Origin: JAGNKE01 sp965230245
GTDB taxonomy: Bacteria > Pseudomonadota > Alphaproteobacteria > Micavibrionales > Micavibrionaceae
DNA: 64,000 nt
Assembly: GCA_965230245.1 (NCBI GenBank)
Contig: OZ246000.1
Location: 1,302,001 to 1,366,000, forward strand
Direction of reading: 5' to 3'
Part shown: in pieces, positions 52,466 through 60,667 of the stretch
How the letters are laid out: every line of letters starts with the position of its first letter
Position numbering within the stretch: position 1 is the first letter of the stretch
Position numbers and translations under genes: made by a program
Notes under the pieces: generated by a model
What the model saw: only the letters and a program-made list of their open reading frames with translations
Database searches by the model: none
Told to the model about the DNA's origin: nothing

Positions 52466-54079
52466 TTAGTAATCGCCCGCACTCTCCAATTGATCCTGAA
52501 GAATACGGATGCGCTCTTCATAACGGCGGCGCGTCATTTCAAGCTCGGACTTCGTGCGGGACAGCTCTTCTTCAAGGGAGCTCAGTTTCGCAATTTGCTG
52601 CTGCTCGGTCACTTTCGGATCGAACAACATCGTCTTGAGTTCCTGTTTTTCGTACTCGCACTGTTGCTTGAAAGTCTGTAACTGGCGGCCAAGGCGCATA
52701 ATCTGGCGCTCCGCCTCGTTATATCTCATGGTCGCACGCTCAAGGTTCCAGTTATCACTGGCCACTGACATGCGCTCTTCCTCTGAATCCTTCAAGCTGA
52801 CCTTCAACTCCTGATCCAGCATCTTGTTCTCTTTACGCAAGGAATAGACTTCCTGCTCCAGCTCCTTGAGCTTCATACGCAGATCCATCGAACCGCTGCT
52901 GGTTTCAATGCTGTCAAGAGAGCTGTCATCTACGCCCGAACCTTGCTCGACAGGCGCTTTTCCGACTTGCGTGAAATCGGCTTCAACTCTGGCAACTTCC
53001 TTGTTCACCTTATAGGCGGGAATCGTTACGCTTTCTTTAACAGGCTCGGCCTTCGCAGCTTTGATCGGCTCTTCTGCAGGCGCAGAAGCAGGAGCCTCGG
53101 CCACGGAAACAACGTCCTCAGACGGCGCAGCCTTGCTGTTCAGTTCCATCTCGTTGGATTTGGACTTCTTCGGTTCGGGCTTGTACTTTTCGCTCTCGCG
53201 CTTCAATTCCTCGGCCAGTTGTTCGGTGTAACGCTGCGGCTTTTCGGCTTGCGCAGGCTCGTCATTGGCAGACGGAGACTTGCCGGCCTTGTAATCATCG
53301 GCCATGGATGTCGCCTTCGCCACAATATCTTCCATGTCCTTTTTCTTCTGCTCTTCGGATGGCTCGCTCGCGGCGATAATCTCGTCAAGCTCGGACTGCG
53401 CGGGCGGCGCGGCTTCTTCGGCCGGCACTTCCATCGCATAGGTTTCGATCGGCGCATCCATAGAATCCTTCGCATTCAGAGCGGCCTCGGCCTTCTCTTG
53501 CGCTTCAATTGCGGCTTGTCTTTGCTCTATCAATTCAGGCGGGTTTTCAACCTGATCAATCGACGCCATAGCGGGCGGCGGCGGGAACAAGCAGTTATTG
53601 TACTCTTCCATCGCCTTGGAAAAACCCGTCAGATACATACGGAATTCATTATTCACGATCTGGAAATCCAGAACACTCGCGGTTTTCAAGGCTTCTGCAA
53701 AATCGGCCTTGCCGCGCAAATCACTGACCAGCATATTCGTCTTTGTCGCGCGTCCCGGAATAATTTTACGTTCTACGCCCGGAACCTGATAAACAACTTC
53801 GTACTTCTTTCCCTTTTCGAACGTCTTGCTACGGAAATCCACGCCGACTTCTTTAAATCCGGCGCGTGTTCCGGTGAATTCCATGCGGAATCCGTTGTTA
53901 AATTCGTTGGAAACGCGGCAAACGGAATCCTGCGCTTCGCCTTCGACCTTCGTGACCACCCACTTTTTCGCGGGGTAGAAATAAAGCTCAGGGTCGCTGG
54001 CAGCCGCTCCGTTATAACTCAGGCAAGTCGTTGCTAGACAAGCAGTTAGAATGGAGGTCGCAATAAGTTTTCTGGCCAT
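52466..54079 (-). CDS. Secreted coiled-coil protein, 537 aa
   Basis: Not recognised. A signal peptide (cut near A-A-A-S, residue 27) is followed by a small beta domain (residues 30-170, containing three Cys and W-V-V-T-K-V-E-G-E-A), then a long low-complexity middle rich in A, E, P and K (about 175-390), and a C-terminal coiled coil from about 395 to the end (M-K-L-K-E-L-E-Q-E-V and related heptads). Architecture suggests an envelope-spanning or scaffold protein. It is transcribed alone, with repeats and a terminator downstream. Confidence 0.75.
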   Translation of the reverse strand: MARKLIATSILTACLATTCLSYNGAAASDPELYFYPAKKWVVTKVEGEAQDSVCRVSNEFNNGFRMEFTGTRAGFKEVGVDFRSKTFEKGKKYEVVYQVPGVERKIIPGRATKTNMLVSDLRGKADFAEALKTASVLDFQIVNNEFRMYLTGFSKAMEEYNNCLFPPPPAMASIDQVENPPELIEQRQAAIEAQEKAEAALNAKDSMDAPIETYAMEVPAEEAAPPAQSELDEIIAASEPSEEQKKKDMEDIVAKATSMADDYKAGKSPSANDEPAQAEKPQRYTEQLAEELKRESEKYKPEPKKSKSNEMELNSKAAPSEDVVSVAEAPASAPAEEPIKAAKAEPVKESVTIPAYKVNKEVARVEADFTQVGKAPVEQGSGVDDSSLDSIETSSGSMDLRMKLKELEQEVYSLRKENKMLDQELKVSLKDSEEERMSVASDNWNLERATMRYNEAERQIMRLGRQLQTFKQQCEYEKQELKTMLFDPKVTEQQQIAKLSSLEEELSRTKSELEMTRRRYEERIRILQDQLESAGDY

Positions 54080-54252
54080 CTTTGGAGTCCTGAAATGGAT
54101 ATTTTTTTAACAAGAACTGTTCGCCAACTGGGACGTCGGCAGGAGTGATTCGTTTTTAACTGATCTCATTCTGGCAGTTTTCAAGAGGATTAAAAGGTTT
54201 TCCACCAAAACAAGGGCTTATTCTTGGGGAAAAAATGTGTATAGTATTTTTC

Positions 54253-54555
54253 ATGAGCATTGAAGACATCGAAAAAAAGCTGATCGAGAAGTTACAAATC
54301 GCACCGCCTCTGGGGGCGGTTTTGAAGTTCGACTTCGGTGACGAAGGTCACTTACTCCTTGATGGAACGGAGTCTCCGCCGAAAATCTCCAGAGAAGACG
54401 GGGACGCCGACACGACGTTGATTTGCACCACGGATACATTAAAAGGGATCGCGAAGGGAACGGTCGACCCGACCATGGCCTATATGACCGGAACACTTCG
54501 TGTCGAAGGCTCCATCGGCTACGCCCTCAAACTCGCCAGCTATCTGGAAGAGTGA
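54253..54555 (+). CDS. SCP2 sterol-carrier domain protein
   Basis: About 100 residues. The pattern V-L-K-F-D-F-G-D-E-G near the start, D-A-D-T-T-L-I-C, G-T-V-D-P-T-M-A-Y-M-T-G-T-L-R-V-E-G and the closing A-L-K-L-A match the SCP2 lipid-binding domain. ATG 54253 gives the expected family start (S-I-E-D-I-E-K-K); an upstream ATG at 54235 with GGGG nearby would add six residues, so the start is uncertain. A TATAGT at 54240 could be a -10 box for a near-leaderless message. It may bind acyl-CoA or other lipids. Confidence 0.82.
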   Translation: MSIEDIEKKLIEKLQIAPPLGAVLKFDFGDEGHLLLDGTESPPKISREDGDADTTLICTTDTLKGIAKGTVDPTMAYMTGTLRVEGSIGYALKLASYLEE

Positions 54556-54571
54556 TCGAAAGGTCTGAGAA

Positions 54572-54970
54572 ATGACCGAATGCCCACAACATATTAAACT
54601 TGAGGCAGTAATCGAGGCCATATGTGCTCACGGTGCACTGATGCCCGAGGATGTAAATGAATCGACACGTATTGCAGAAGACTTAATCATCATGGGTGAC
54701 GATGCAATTGAGATGTTTATGTATCTTGAAGAAGAATTTGGTGCTGACTTTTCTGAATTGCATATTTCAGAATACTTTCCATCGGAGTGTTCTGCTAACA
54801 TGCTTTACCAACACATAAAATTTACAAGCAGCAGCAGGACATCAAAGATTCTGAACTTCCCATTTTTACTATTTTGGTCAATCTTCGCTAAAAAAAAGCA
54901 CTATAAAACTATGAATGTAGGGCAAATTTTTAAAGCAATCAAAACAGGTTGTTGGCAAGATTATTCCTAA
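54572..54970 (+). CDS. DUF1493-like (acyl-carrier-protein-like) protein
   Basis: 132 residues. D-L-I-I-M-G-D-D-A-I-E-M-F-M-Y-L-E-E-E-F-style helix at 38-60, followed by Y-F-P near residue 68, matches DUF1493, a family shaped like acyl carrier protein. The usual D-S-L phosphopantetheine serine is replaced by D-D-A, so it is unlikely to carry an acyl chain. The gene is AT-richer than its neighbours. It follows the SCP2 gene by 16 bp and ends 4 bp inside the convergent SCO gene. Confidence 0.6.
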   Translation: MTECPQHIKLEAVIEAICAHGALMPEDVNESTRIAEDLIIMGDDAIEMFMYLEEEFGADFSELHISEYFPSECSANMLYQHIKFTSSSRTSKILNFPFLLFWSIFAKKKHYKTMNVGQIFKAIKTGCWQDYS

Positions 54971-55659
54971 AGCCGCCCCTCGATATCCGCGGCGATCTCA
55001 TCGGGCGTATCGGTGCTGGGGTAAATCCCCAGATTCTTGTCATCTGGCCCCATCAGATACAGGAAGGACGAATGATCGACCATATATTCGTCCATCATCT
55101 CCATCTCGACCTTCTTGGAAAAGACCTTATATTGCTTTTTCATCGCTTCGACCTGCTCGACGGAACCCGTCAGACCAACCAGACGCGGGTGAAATTGCTC
55201 GACATATTGCTTCATGGTCTCAACATCATCACGCTCGGGATCAACGCTCACGAAAATCGGCGTAATCTTGGCGGCTTTTTCCTCACCCAGAATATCCAGA
55301 ACCCGCGCAACCTTGTTCAGCTCCGTCGGGCAGATAGCAGGACAGTAAGTAAATCCGAAAAACATCAGCTTGTATTGACCTGCGAAATCGGCTTCCGTCA
55401 CGGTTTCACCGTCCTGATTAACCATCGTAAACGGCCCGCCGATCGCATTACTCGATGCATGAGAAGAGATTGTCGTTTCTTCCTTGGTAACGGTCGCAAC
55501 AGGCGCTTCCAGCCCCTTCAATCCGCCCTTAAGCCCTGTGACTTCGACCTCTTCCTCGATGCCGCTGTCCATGGTGTTCTGTCTGATCAGCGTGTTAATC
55601 CCGACGCCGAGGGCAACCCCGATCAACAAAAAAGCAACAATTCGAACGGCTCTTAACAT
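54967..55659 (-). CDS. SCO1/SenC family protein
   Basis: Copper-binding thioredoxin-like assembly factor for cytochrome c oxidase (CuA centre). 230 residues with an N-terminal membrane anchor (residues 5-25). The copper motif C106-P-A-I-C110 follows G-F-T-Y, and the third ligand His196 is in D-H-S-S. V-S-V-D-P-E-R-D-D is also typical. No cytochrome oxidase genes are in this window, so it acts as a detached assembly gene. Confidence 0.93.
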   Translation of the reverse strand: MLRAVRIVAFLLIGVALGVGINTLIRQNTMDSGIEEEVEVTGLKGGLKGLEAPVATVTKEETTISSHASSNAIGGPFTMVNQDGETVTEADFAGQYKLMFFGFTYCPAICPTELNKVARVLDILGEEKAAKITPIFVSVDPERDDVETMKQYVEQFHPRLVGLTGSVEQVEAMKKQYKVFSKKVEMEMMDEYMVDHSSFLYLMGPDDKNLGIYPSTDTPDEIAADIEGRL

Positions 55660-55853
55660 GGCAAAAATCCTCTTTCTTCAAAACGGCCAAACGCAGCTAG
55701 CCACGTTATAAATCCTTTGTTCCTGCTTGACAATTCCTTTCAGTATGCGAGGGTGTTTCCAATCATCAACCTTGGCGGTGCGCCCTGAAAAAAGCGCTGA
55801 GAAATACGCCTCGAACCTGTGAGTTAACACTCGCGAAGGGAAAGGATAAACAC

Positions 55854-56189
55854 ATGCCCCATATCATAGTCGAATACTCGGAAAACCTCCGTGAAGACGT
55901 AAACGTCCCCGAAATCGTGACCGCGCTGCACGAGGCGTTGGCCGCAGAAGGGATTGACAAAAAACGCATCAAAACCCGTGCAATCCCGTATCCCGTCGCT
56001 TGCATCGGGGAAGAGGGGCTGGGCGGTAAAATGATACACGCCACGCTCCTCCTGCTGGAGGGGCGCGACCTGCCGACCAAAAAACAATACGGCGACCCGC
56101 TCTATAAAATCATGCAGCAATCTGCACCGATTGATTGCGCCGTAACGCTGGAAATCCGCGATATGGCCAAGGACACATATTATATGTAA
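55854..56189 (+). CDS. 5-carboxymethyl-2-hydroxymuconate isomerase-like protein
   Basis: 111 residues. The start M-P-H-I-I-V-E-Y-S with Pro2, the catalytic base of the 4-OT/CHMI superfamily, I-K-T-R-A-I in the middle and L-E-I-R-D-M near the end match the CHMI family (HpaF). CHMI acts in homoprotocatechuate breakdown, but no other genes of that pathway are present, so the physiological substrate is uncertain. It stands between SCO1 and thiC. Confidence 0.82.
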   Translation: MPHIIVEYSENLREDVNVPEIVTALHEALAAEGIDKKRIKTRAIPYPVACIGEEGLGGKMIHATLLLLEGRDLPTKKQYGDPLYKIMQQSAPIDCAVTLEIRDMAKDTYYM

Positions 56190-56198
56190 GTCACAATA

Positions 56199-56256
56199 TG
56201 TCATTCTGAGCGCAGCGAAGAATCTCAAGATCCTTCAGCTTTTCTTCAGGATGACA
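56199..56256. repeat. Short inverted-repeat element in front of thiC
   Basis: Bounded by TGTCATTCTGA and TCAGGATGACA, which are inverted repeats with one mismatch. The inside (GCGCAGCGAAGAATCT then a CCTTCAG stretch) resembles a palindromic extragenic repeat I recall from many unrelated bacteria. Its right end contains CAGGA, placed 8-10 bases before the thiC start at 56261, so it may supply that ribosome-binding site. Only one copy is seen in the window. Confidence 0.65.
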
Positions 56257-56260
56257 AAAA

Positions 56261-58111
56261 ATGAAAGGAAACCCGAAAATGGCCCCGAAAGATCAACCCG
56301 AAGCAGCAAACGTAGGCATTTGCCCGTCCACAACACATGTAACGCGCGGCCCCCTTCCCGCGAGTAAAAAAGTCTATATCGGCGATTTGAAAGTCCCGAT
56401 GCGTGAAATCGCCCTGACCAACGGCGAGAGCATCACCGTTTACGACACCTCCGGCCCGTTCACCGATGACAGTGTCGAGCTGGACATCATGCGCGGATTG
56501 CCGAAAAAACGCCTCGATTGGGTACTGGAACGTGGCGATGTCGAATATGTCGAAGGGCGTAAAGTCACGCCGCTCGATAACGGTTACAAAACCGAAGCGC
56601 AGCTCAAAAACCGCAAAATCAAGCACGAGAAATTCCCCGCCAGCCCTGAAAAACCGCTCCGCGCAAAATCGGGCGCAAACGTCACGCAAATGCACTACGC
56701 GCGCAAGGGCATCATCACCCCCGAAATGGAATACATCGCCATCCGCGAAAACCAGCGCAGAGAAGAGGTGCACAAAAAAGCCCGCGAAGGCGACAGCGGC
56801 TTCGGCACGGATAAGAGCTTCGGCGCAAACCTGCCCGACTTCATCACCCCCGAATTTGTGAGGAAAGAAGTCGCCGAGGGCCGCGCCATCATCCCCGCGA
56901 ACATCAACCATACGGAGCTGGAGCCGATGATCATCGGGCGCAACTTCCTCGTGAAGATCAACGCCAACATCGGAAATTCCGCCGTGACCTCCTCCATCGG
57001 GGAAGAGGTCGACAAAATGGTCTGGGCAATCCGCTGGGGCGGCGATACGGTGATGGACCTTTCGACAGGCAAGGACATCCACGACACCCGCGAATGGATC
57101 ATCCGCAATTCGCCCGTTCCCATCGGAACCGTGCCGATCTATCAGGCATTGGAAAAGGTCGGCGGCGTAGCCGAAGACCTCACATGGGAAATCTTCCGCG
57201 ACACCCTCATCGAACAGGCGGAGCAGGGCGTAGACTACTTCACCATCCACGCGGGCGTGCGCCTGCCCTATATCCGCTTAACGCAGGATCGCATAACGGG
57301 CATCGTCTCGCGCGGCGGCTCCATCATGGCCAAATGGTGCATGACCCACCACCGCGAAAGCTTCCTCTACACAAATTTCGAGGAGATCTGCGAAATCATG
57401 AAGGCCTACGACGTGTCCTTCTCCTTGGGGGATGGCTTGCGCCCCGGCTCGGTGGCGGATGCAAACGATGCCGCGCAATTCGCCGAACTGGAAACACTGG
57501 GCGAGCTGACCAAAATCGCATGGGACCACGACGTGCAGGTCATGATCGAAGGCCCCGGCCACGTCCCCATGCACATGATCAAGGAAAACATGGACAAACA
57601 GCTCAAGGAATGTCACGAGGCACCGTTCTACACCCTCGGCCCCCTCACGACCGACATCGCCCCCGGCTACGACCACATCACAAGCGGCATCGGCGCGGCG
57701 ATGATCGGCTGGTTCGGCTGCGCGATGCTTTGCTACGTCACGCCAAAGGAACACCTCGGCCTGCCCAACCGCGACGATGTAAAAACGGGAGTCATAACCT
57801 ATAAAATCGCCGCCCACGCTGCCGATCTGGCAAAGGGGCATCCCGGCTCGCAACTCCGCGACGACGCGCTGTCCAAGGCAAGGTTTGAATTCCGGTGGGA
57901 GGATCAGTTTAATCTGGGATTAGACCCCGACACCGCACGCAGCATGCACGACGAAACCCTCCCCGCGGAGGGCGCAAAACATGCCAGCTTCTGCTCCATG
58001 TGCGGGCCGAAATTCTGCTCCATGAAAATCACGCAGGACGTGCGGGACTTCGTGGCCAACAACCCGCAGCCATTAGATGAGGAACAGGAAAAAGAGGGCG
58101 AGGCCGCCTGA
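56261..58111 (+). CDS. thiC: Phosphomethylpyrimidine synthase ThiC
   Basis: Radical-SAM enzyme turning aminoimidazole ribotide into HMP-phosphate for thiamine. 616 residues. Central motifs include N-I-N-H-T-E, M-D-L-S-T-G, G-T-V-P-I-Y-Q-A and S-R-G-G-S-I-M-A; the C-terminal iron-sulfur motif is C-S-M-C-G-P-K-F-C (C-x2-C-x4-C). Two starts are possible: ATG 56261, or ATG 56279 with AAAGGAA 8 bases upstream. No TPP riboswitch is visible in the short upstream gap. Followed 3 bp later by the PhnA-like gene. Confidence 0.96.
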   Translation: MKGNPKMAPKDQPEAANVGICPSTTHVTRGPLPASKKVYIGDLKVPMREIALTNGESITVYDTSGPFTDDSVELDIMRGLPKKRLDWVLERGDVEYVEGRKVTPLDNGYKTEAQLKNRKIKHEKFPASPEKPLRAKSGANVTQMHYARKGIITPEMEYIAIRENQRREEVHKKAREGDSGFGTDKSFGANLPDFITPEFVRKEVAEGRAIIPANINHTELEPMIIGRNFLVKINANIGNSAVTSSIGEEVDKMVWAIRWGGDTVMDLSTGKDIHDTREWIIRNSPVPIGTVPIYQALEKVGGVAEDLTWEIFRDTLIEQAEQGVDYFTIHAGVRLPYIRLTQDRITGIVSRGGSIMAKWCMTHHRESFLYTNFEEICEIMKAYDVSFSLGDGLRPGSVADANDAAQFAELETLGELTKIAWDHDVQVMIEGPGHVPMHMIKENMDKQLKECHEAPFYTLGPLTTDIAPGYDHITSGIGAAMIGWFGCAMLCYVTPKEHLGLPNRDDVKTGVITYKIAAHAADLAKGHPGSQLRDDALSKARFEFRWEDQFNLGLDPDTARSMHDETLPAEGAKHASFCSMCGPKFCSMKITQDVRDFVANNPQPLDEEQEKEGEAA

Positions 58112-58114
58112 TAG

Positions 58115-58471
58115 ATGACGACCGAACTCCCCCCATGCCCCGAATGCAACTCCCCCTACGTGTACGAAGACGGGCCGATGTATATCTGCCCCGAATGCGC
58201 GCATGAATGGGCAAAGGCGGGGGAGAGCGGCAGCGCAGGCGGCGATGAAACCACGATCAGGGACGCCGTCGGCAACATCCTTCAGGACGGCGACAGCGTA
58301 ACGGTGATCAAAGATCTCAAATACCGCGGCGGCGTGGTGAAGGTCGGCACAAAGGTCAAAAGCATCCGCCTGATCCCCGGCGCGTCGGACGGGCACGACA
58401 TCGACTGCAAAATCCCCGGCATCGGCCAGATGGGTCTCAAGTCACAGTTTGTGAAGAAGCAGATGGATTGA
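58115..58471 (+). CDS. PhnA/YjdM-family zinc-ribbon protein
   Basis: 118 residues. Starts with a zinc ribbon (C-P-E-C-N-S...C-P-E-C-A-H-E-W) and continues with the PhnA-type SH3-like domain: I-R-D-A-V-G-N-I-L-Q-D-G-D-S-V-T-V-I-K-D-L, G-T-K-V-K-S-I-R and H-D-I-D-C-K-I. Despite the old name alkylphosphonate-uptake protein, the function is not established. Starts 3 bp after thiC, so co-transcribed. Its 3' end resembles the end of the AT-rich gene downstream. Confidence 0.9.
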   Translation: MTTELPPCPECNSPYVYEDGPMYICPECAHEWAKAGESGSAGGDETTIRDAVGNILQDGDSVTVIKDLKYRGGVVKVGTKVKSIRLIPGASDGHDIDCKIPGIGQMGLKSQFVKKQMD

Positions 58472-58504
58472 TGTCTAACAAGTATTTAAGAAAAAGCAAA
58501 AAAT

Positions 58505-59608
58505 ATGACAGTTGACATAAACACTCTTTCTGAGGCGAAAGTAAGGCTAAAAACCCTGCAAGAATATAATGTAAATCAATTAGAAAGGGCATCAGAGCTA
58601 GGAGATCTTGCTTTTACCACTGGGAAAGAAGTTGCTCTAAGGATACAGAACATAGCTTTAAATATAGATGCTGAAGAATTAGACTTTTTACCCGAAGATA
58701 CAATCACTCATATCCATAATAGATGCCATGAAGTTCTAAGAGTCTTTAGAGCAATGCAAAAATTTAGCCTTGATAAGCAGCATCCACAAGTTGAAAGGGA
58801 TAGATTAGTCCAAGAGCTAAAAGTAGCTTACCAAGATTTCTACAATAAAATGTCGACACATATTGCTTACTTAGAAGCAATCAAAAAGCCGGACCTTACA
58901 CTCAAAGAAGAAATTGAAAAAGTTCATTCATTATGGAACGTGCAATTTAAAGAAGCACTTTCCAGATCAAATAAAAAAGCGCGGGATGCTTCAAACAAAG
59001 CCGACAAAGCGATTAATGAAGCAAATGAAGTTATAAGTAACGCTGAAGAAAGGCTAAAAGAAGCAGATGCTCTGATAGAAAGCATTAAAAATGCCTCAGC
59101 AGAAGGAGGAGCATTAGAGCAAGCAAAGCACTTTCGTGGGGAGAAAGAATACCATAAAAAAAGAGCAAGATGGTGGGCTTTTGGCACATTACTGAGTGCT
59201 ATAATTCTCTTAACGTATACATTTTTCAGTATTAACTTACATACGCTTTACGGTATTGACCTGAACGGTCCAGACAAAGAAGCACTGGCTATTCAGGTTA
59301 CCTCCACAAAACTATTAATTTTTGCGGTGCTTGGTTACATGTTGATTCTGTCAGTCAAAAATTTCATGTCTCATAAGCATAACATGGTTGTTAATAGTCA
59401 TAGAGAAGTTGCCCTTCACACATTTGAAGCTCTTGCCAAGGCAGCAAATCAAGACGAAGGTGCTAGGGACATCATTTTAACTCATGCTGCTTCTTGTATT
59501 TTTTCACCGCAAGACACTGGCTATGTTAAGTTTAATTCTTCATCCGATGCAAACGGGCTAACGGGGTCTTCCTTAATTTTAAATCTTATGAAGAAATCAG
59601 ATGAATAA
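58505..59608 (+). CDS. AT-rich coiled-coil membrane protein, 367 aa
   Basis: Not recognised. Residues 1-215 are helical and charged, with a coiled coil at about 155-210 (A-R-D-A-S-N-K-A-D-K-A-I-N-E-A). Two membrane segments follow (about 227-246 and 271-289). The C-terminal part has H-R-E-V-A-L-H-T-F-E-A-L-A-K-A-A and I-F-S-P-Q-D-T-G-Y, a pattern I recall from scattered hypothetical proteins. The gene is clearly more AT-rich than everything around it and looks horizontally acquired. Its stop overlaps the start of the lipoprotein gene. Confidence 0.7.
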   Translation: MTVDINTLSEAKVRLKTLQEYNVNQLERASELGDLAFTTGKEVALRIQNIALNIDAEELDFLPEDTITHIHNRCHEVLRVFRAMQKFSLDKQHPQVERDRLVQELKVAYQDFYNKMSTHIAYLEAIKKPDLTLKEEIEKVHSLWNVQFKEALSRSNKKARDASNKADKAINEANEVISNAEERLKEADALIESIKNASAEGGALEQAKHFRGEKEYHKKRARWWAFGTLLSAIILLTYTFFSINLHTLYGIDLNGPDKEALAIQVTSTKLLIFAVLGYMLILSVKNFMSHKHNMVVNSHREVALHTFEALAKAANQDEGARDIILTHAASCIFSPQDTGYVKFNSSSDANGLTGSSLILNLMKKSDE

Positions 59609-59819
59609 AAATGTTTACATCATTTCCCTTATACTCCTCCTCACCGCCTGCGCGGGGTACAAAACCCCGTCGCTGTCGGGCGAGCCGTCGAAGATGAGCG
59701 GCGACACGCTCTGCTTCCGCGCCGCGCATGACCCCGCGAACGAATCTCTGCGCGATGAAATCTCCGCGCGCAATCTCGACTGCCGCGCGATCCTCGAAAA
59801 CGACCCGCTCCTGCGCTAA
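59601..59819 (+). CDS. Small lipoprotein, 72 aa
   Basis: Signal peptide with lipobox L-T-A-C (Cys17), so lipidated and membrane-tethered. The mature part of 55 residues has two further Cys (D-T-L-C-F-R-A-A-H-D and L-D-C-R-A-I). Not otherwise recognised. GC-rich codon use, unlike the preceding gene. The ATG overlaps the upstream stop, as ATGAATAA. Confidence 0.7.
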   Translation: MNKNVYIISLILLLTACAGYKTPSLSGEPSKMSGDTLCFRAAHDPANESLRDEISARNLDCRAILENDPLLR

Positions 59820-59869
59820 CCCCGCAACGGGCTTCCCCGAACAGTAAACCCACGCATTCATACACGTAT

Positions 59870-59898
59870 TTGACTCATCGCGTCTTTGCTGTTCTAAA
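59870..59898 (+). promoter_or_regulatory. Possible promoter before the secreted protein at 59972
   Basis: TTGACT at 59870-59875, a 17-base spacer and TCTAAA at 59893-59898, 74 bp before the start codon. The -35 is good and the -10 weak. Confidence 0.35.
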
Positions 59899-59971
59899 CG
59901 ATAGGGCTATTTTTAAACAGTGACAGAACAAAGCCCGAAAAAAAACAGACAAAAACGATAGGAATTGAACA

Positions 59972-60613
59972 ATGATCAATAAAAAGACGCATCTTCACAT
60001 GACCCTCGGGAGCGTCCTCGCGCTCGTCCTGTTTTTCGCGGCAACGGCACACGCCGCCAACCCGTTTTGTCAAAGAGAGATCGAGGGAATCTCCGTCGCC
60101 AATGACAGCGTGGCAGAGATCGAAGCGGCTCTGAAAGACATGGGTCTGCAGGACATCACGTGCAAGCAGCGCTCCAAATCTCCGTGCGAGGTCAGGCGCA
60201 AACAAATGCGCACCTATGCGAACAACGAACGCGGCTTCATAAACAATCTCGGCGATAAAAAAGCCCACCTGTCCTTCGGTCCCGACGGCACCCCGAGAAG
60301 TCTGAGCATTGTCTACTACTCCGAAGCCCCCGACAGCTATGAGGCTAACGATGAAAACCGCAACTGGGACGGCTGGACGTATCAGGATCTGATCGAATCC
60401 AGAATCGCCGAATTCTGTAACACCGACACCCCCGAAAATGCGCATAAGCGCTGTAATTTTAGACGCGGCATCGACATTAGCATTCACCCTTATTCCGATA
60501 ACCCCCGCAACAAGGACTGCAACTACACATTCGAGGCACGTTTCAATACCGGCGGTAATATCAAAAACCCCAGCAATACCATCCTTGAATCCATGCAGAT
60601 CATCGGGAAATAA
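59972..60613 (+). CDS. Periplasmic hypothetical protein, 213 aa
   Basis: Signal peptide ending at A-H-A-A (about residue 28), then a mature protein with six cysteines (for example N-P-F-C-Q-R, I-T-C-K, S-P-C-E, F-C-N, R-C-N-F, D-C-N-Y), likely disulfide-bonded. Not recognised. Preceded by a possible promoter and ending 54 bp before a LysE-type gene. Confidence 0.7.
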   Translation: MINKKTHLHMTLGSVLALVLFFAATAHAANPFCQREIEGISVANDSVAEIEAALKDMGLQDITCKQRSKSPCEVRRKQMRTYANNERGFINNLGDKKAHLSFGPDGTPRSLSIVYYSEAPDSYEANDENRNWDGWTYQDLIESRIAEFCNTDTPENAHKRCNFRRGIDISIHPYSDNPRNKDCNYTFEARFNTGGNIKNPSNTILESMQIIGK

Positions 60614-60667
60614 GCGCGAACAACCCGCGGCTTTACAACCGCATCGCCCCGCGCTAAATCTATACCC

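Noticed and set aside
52943..54037. 364-codon plus-strand frame opposite the secreted coiled-coil gene
   Set aside because: R/L/F-rich product produced by reading acidic repeats backwards; the minus-strand gene has a proper signal peptide.
56190..56260. TPP riboswitch before thiC
   Set aside because: The gap is filled by the inverted-repeat element; no CTGAGA-type thi-box is present.
56246..57250. 334-codon minus-strand frame opposite thiC
   Set aside because: Mirror of ThiC codon bias; low-complexity D/F/G-rich product.
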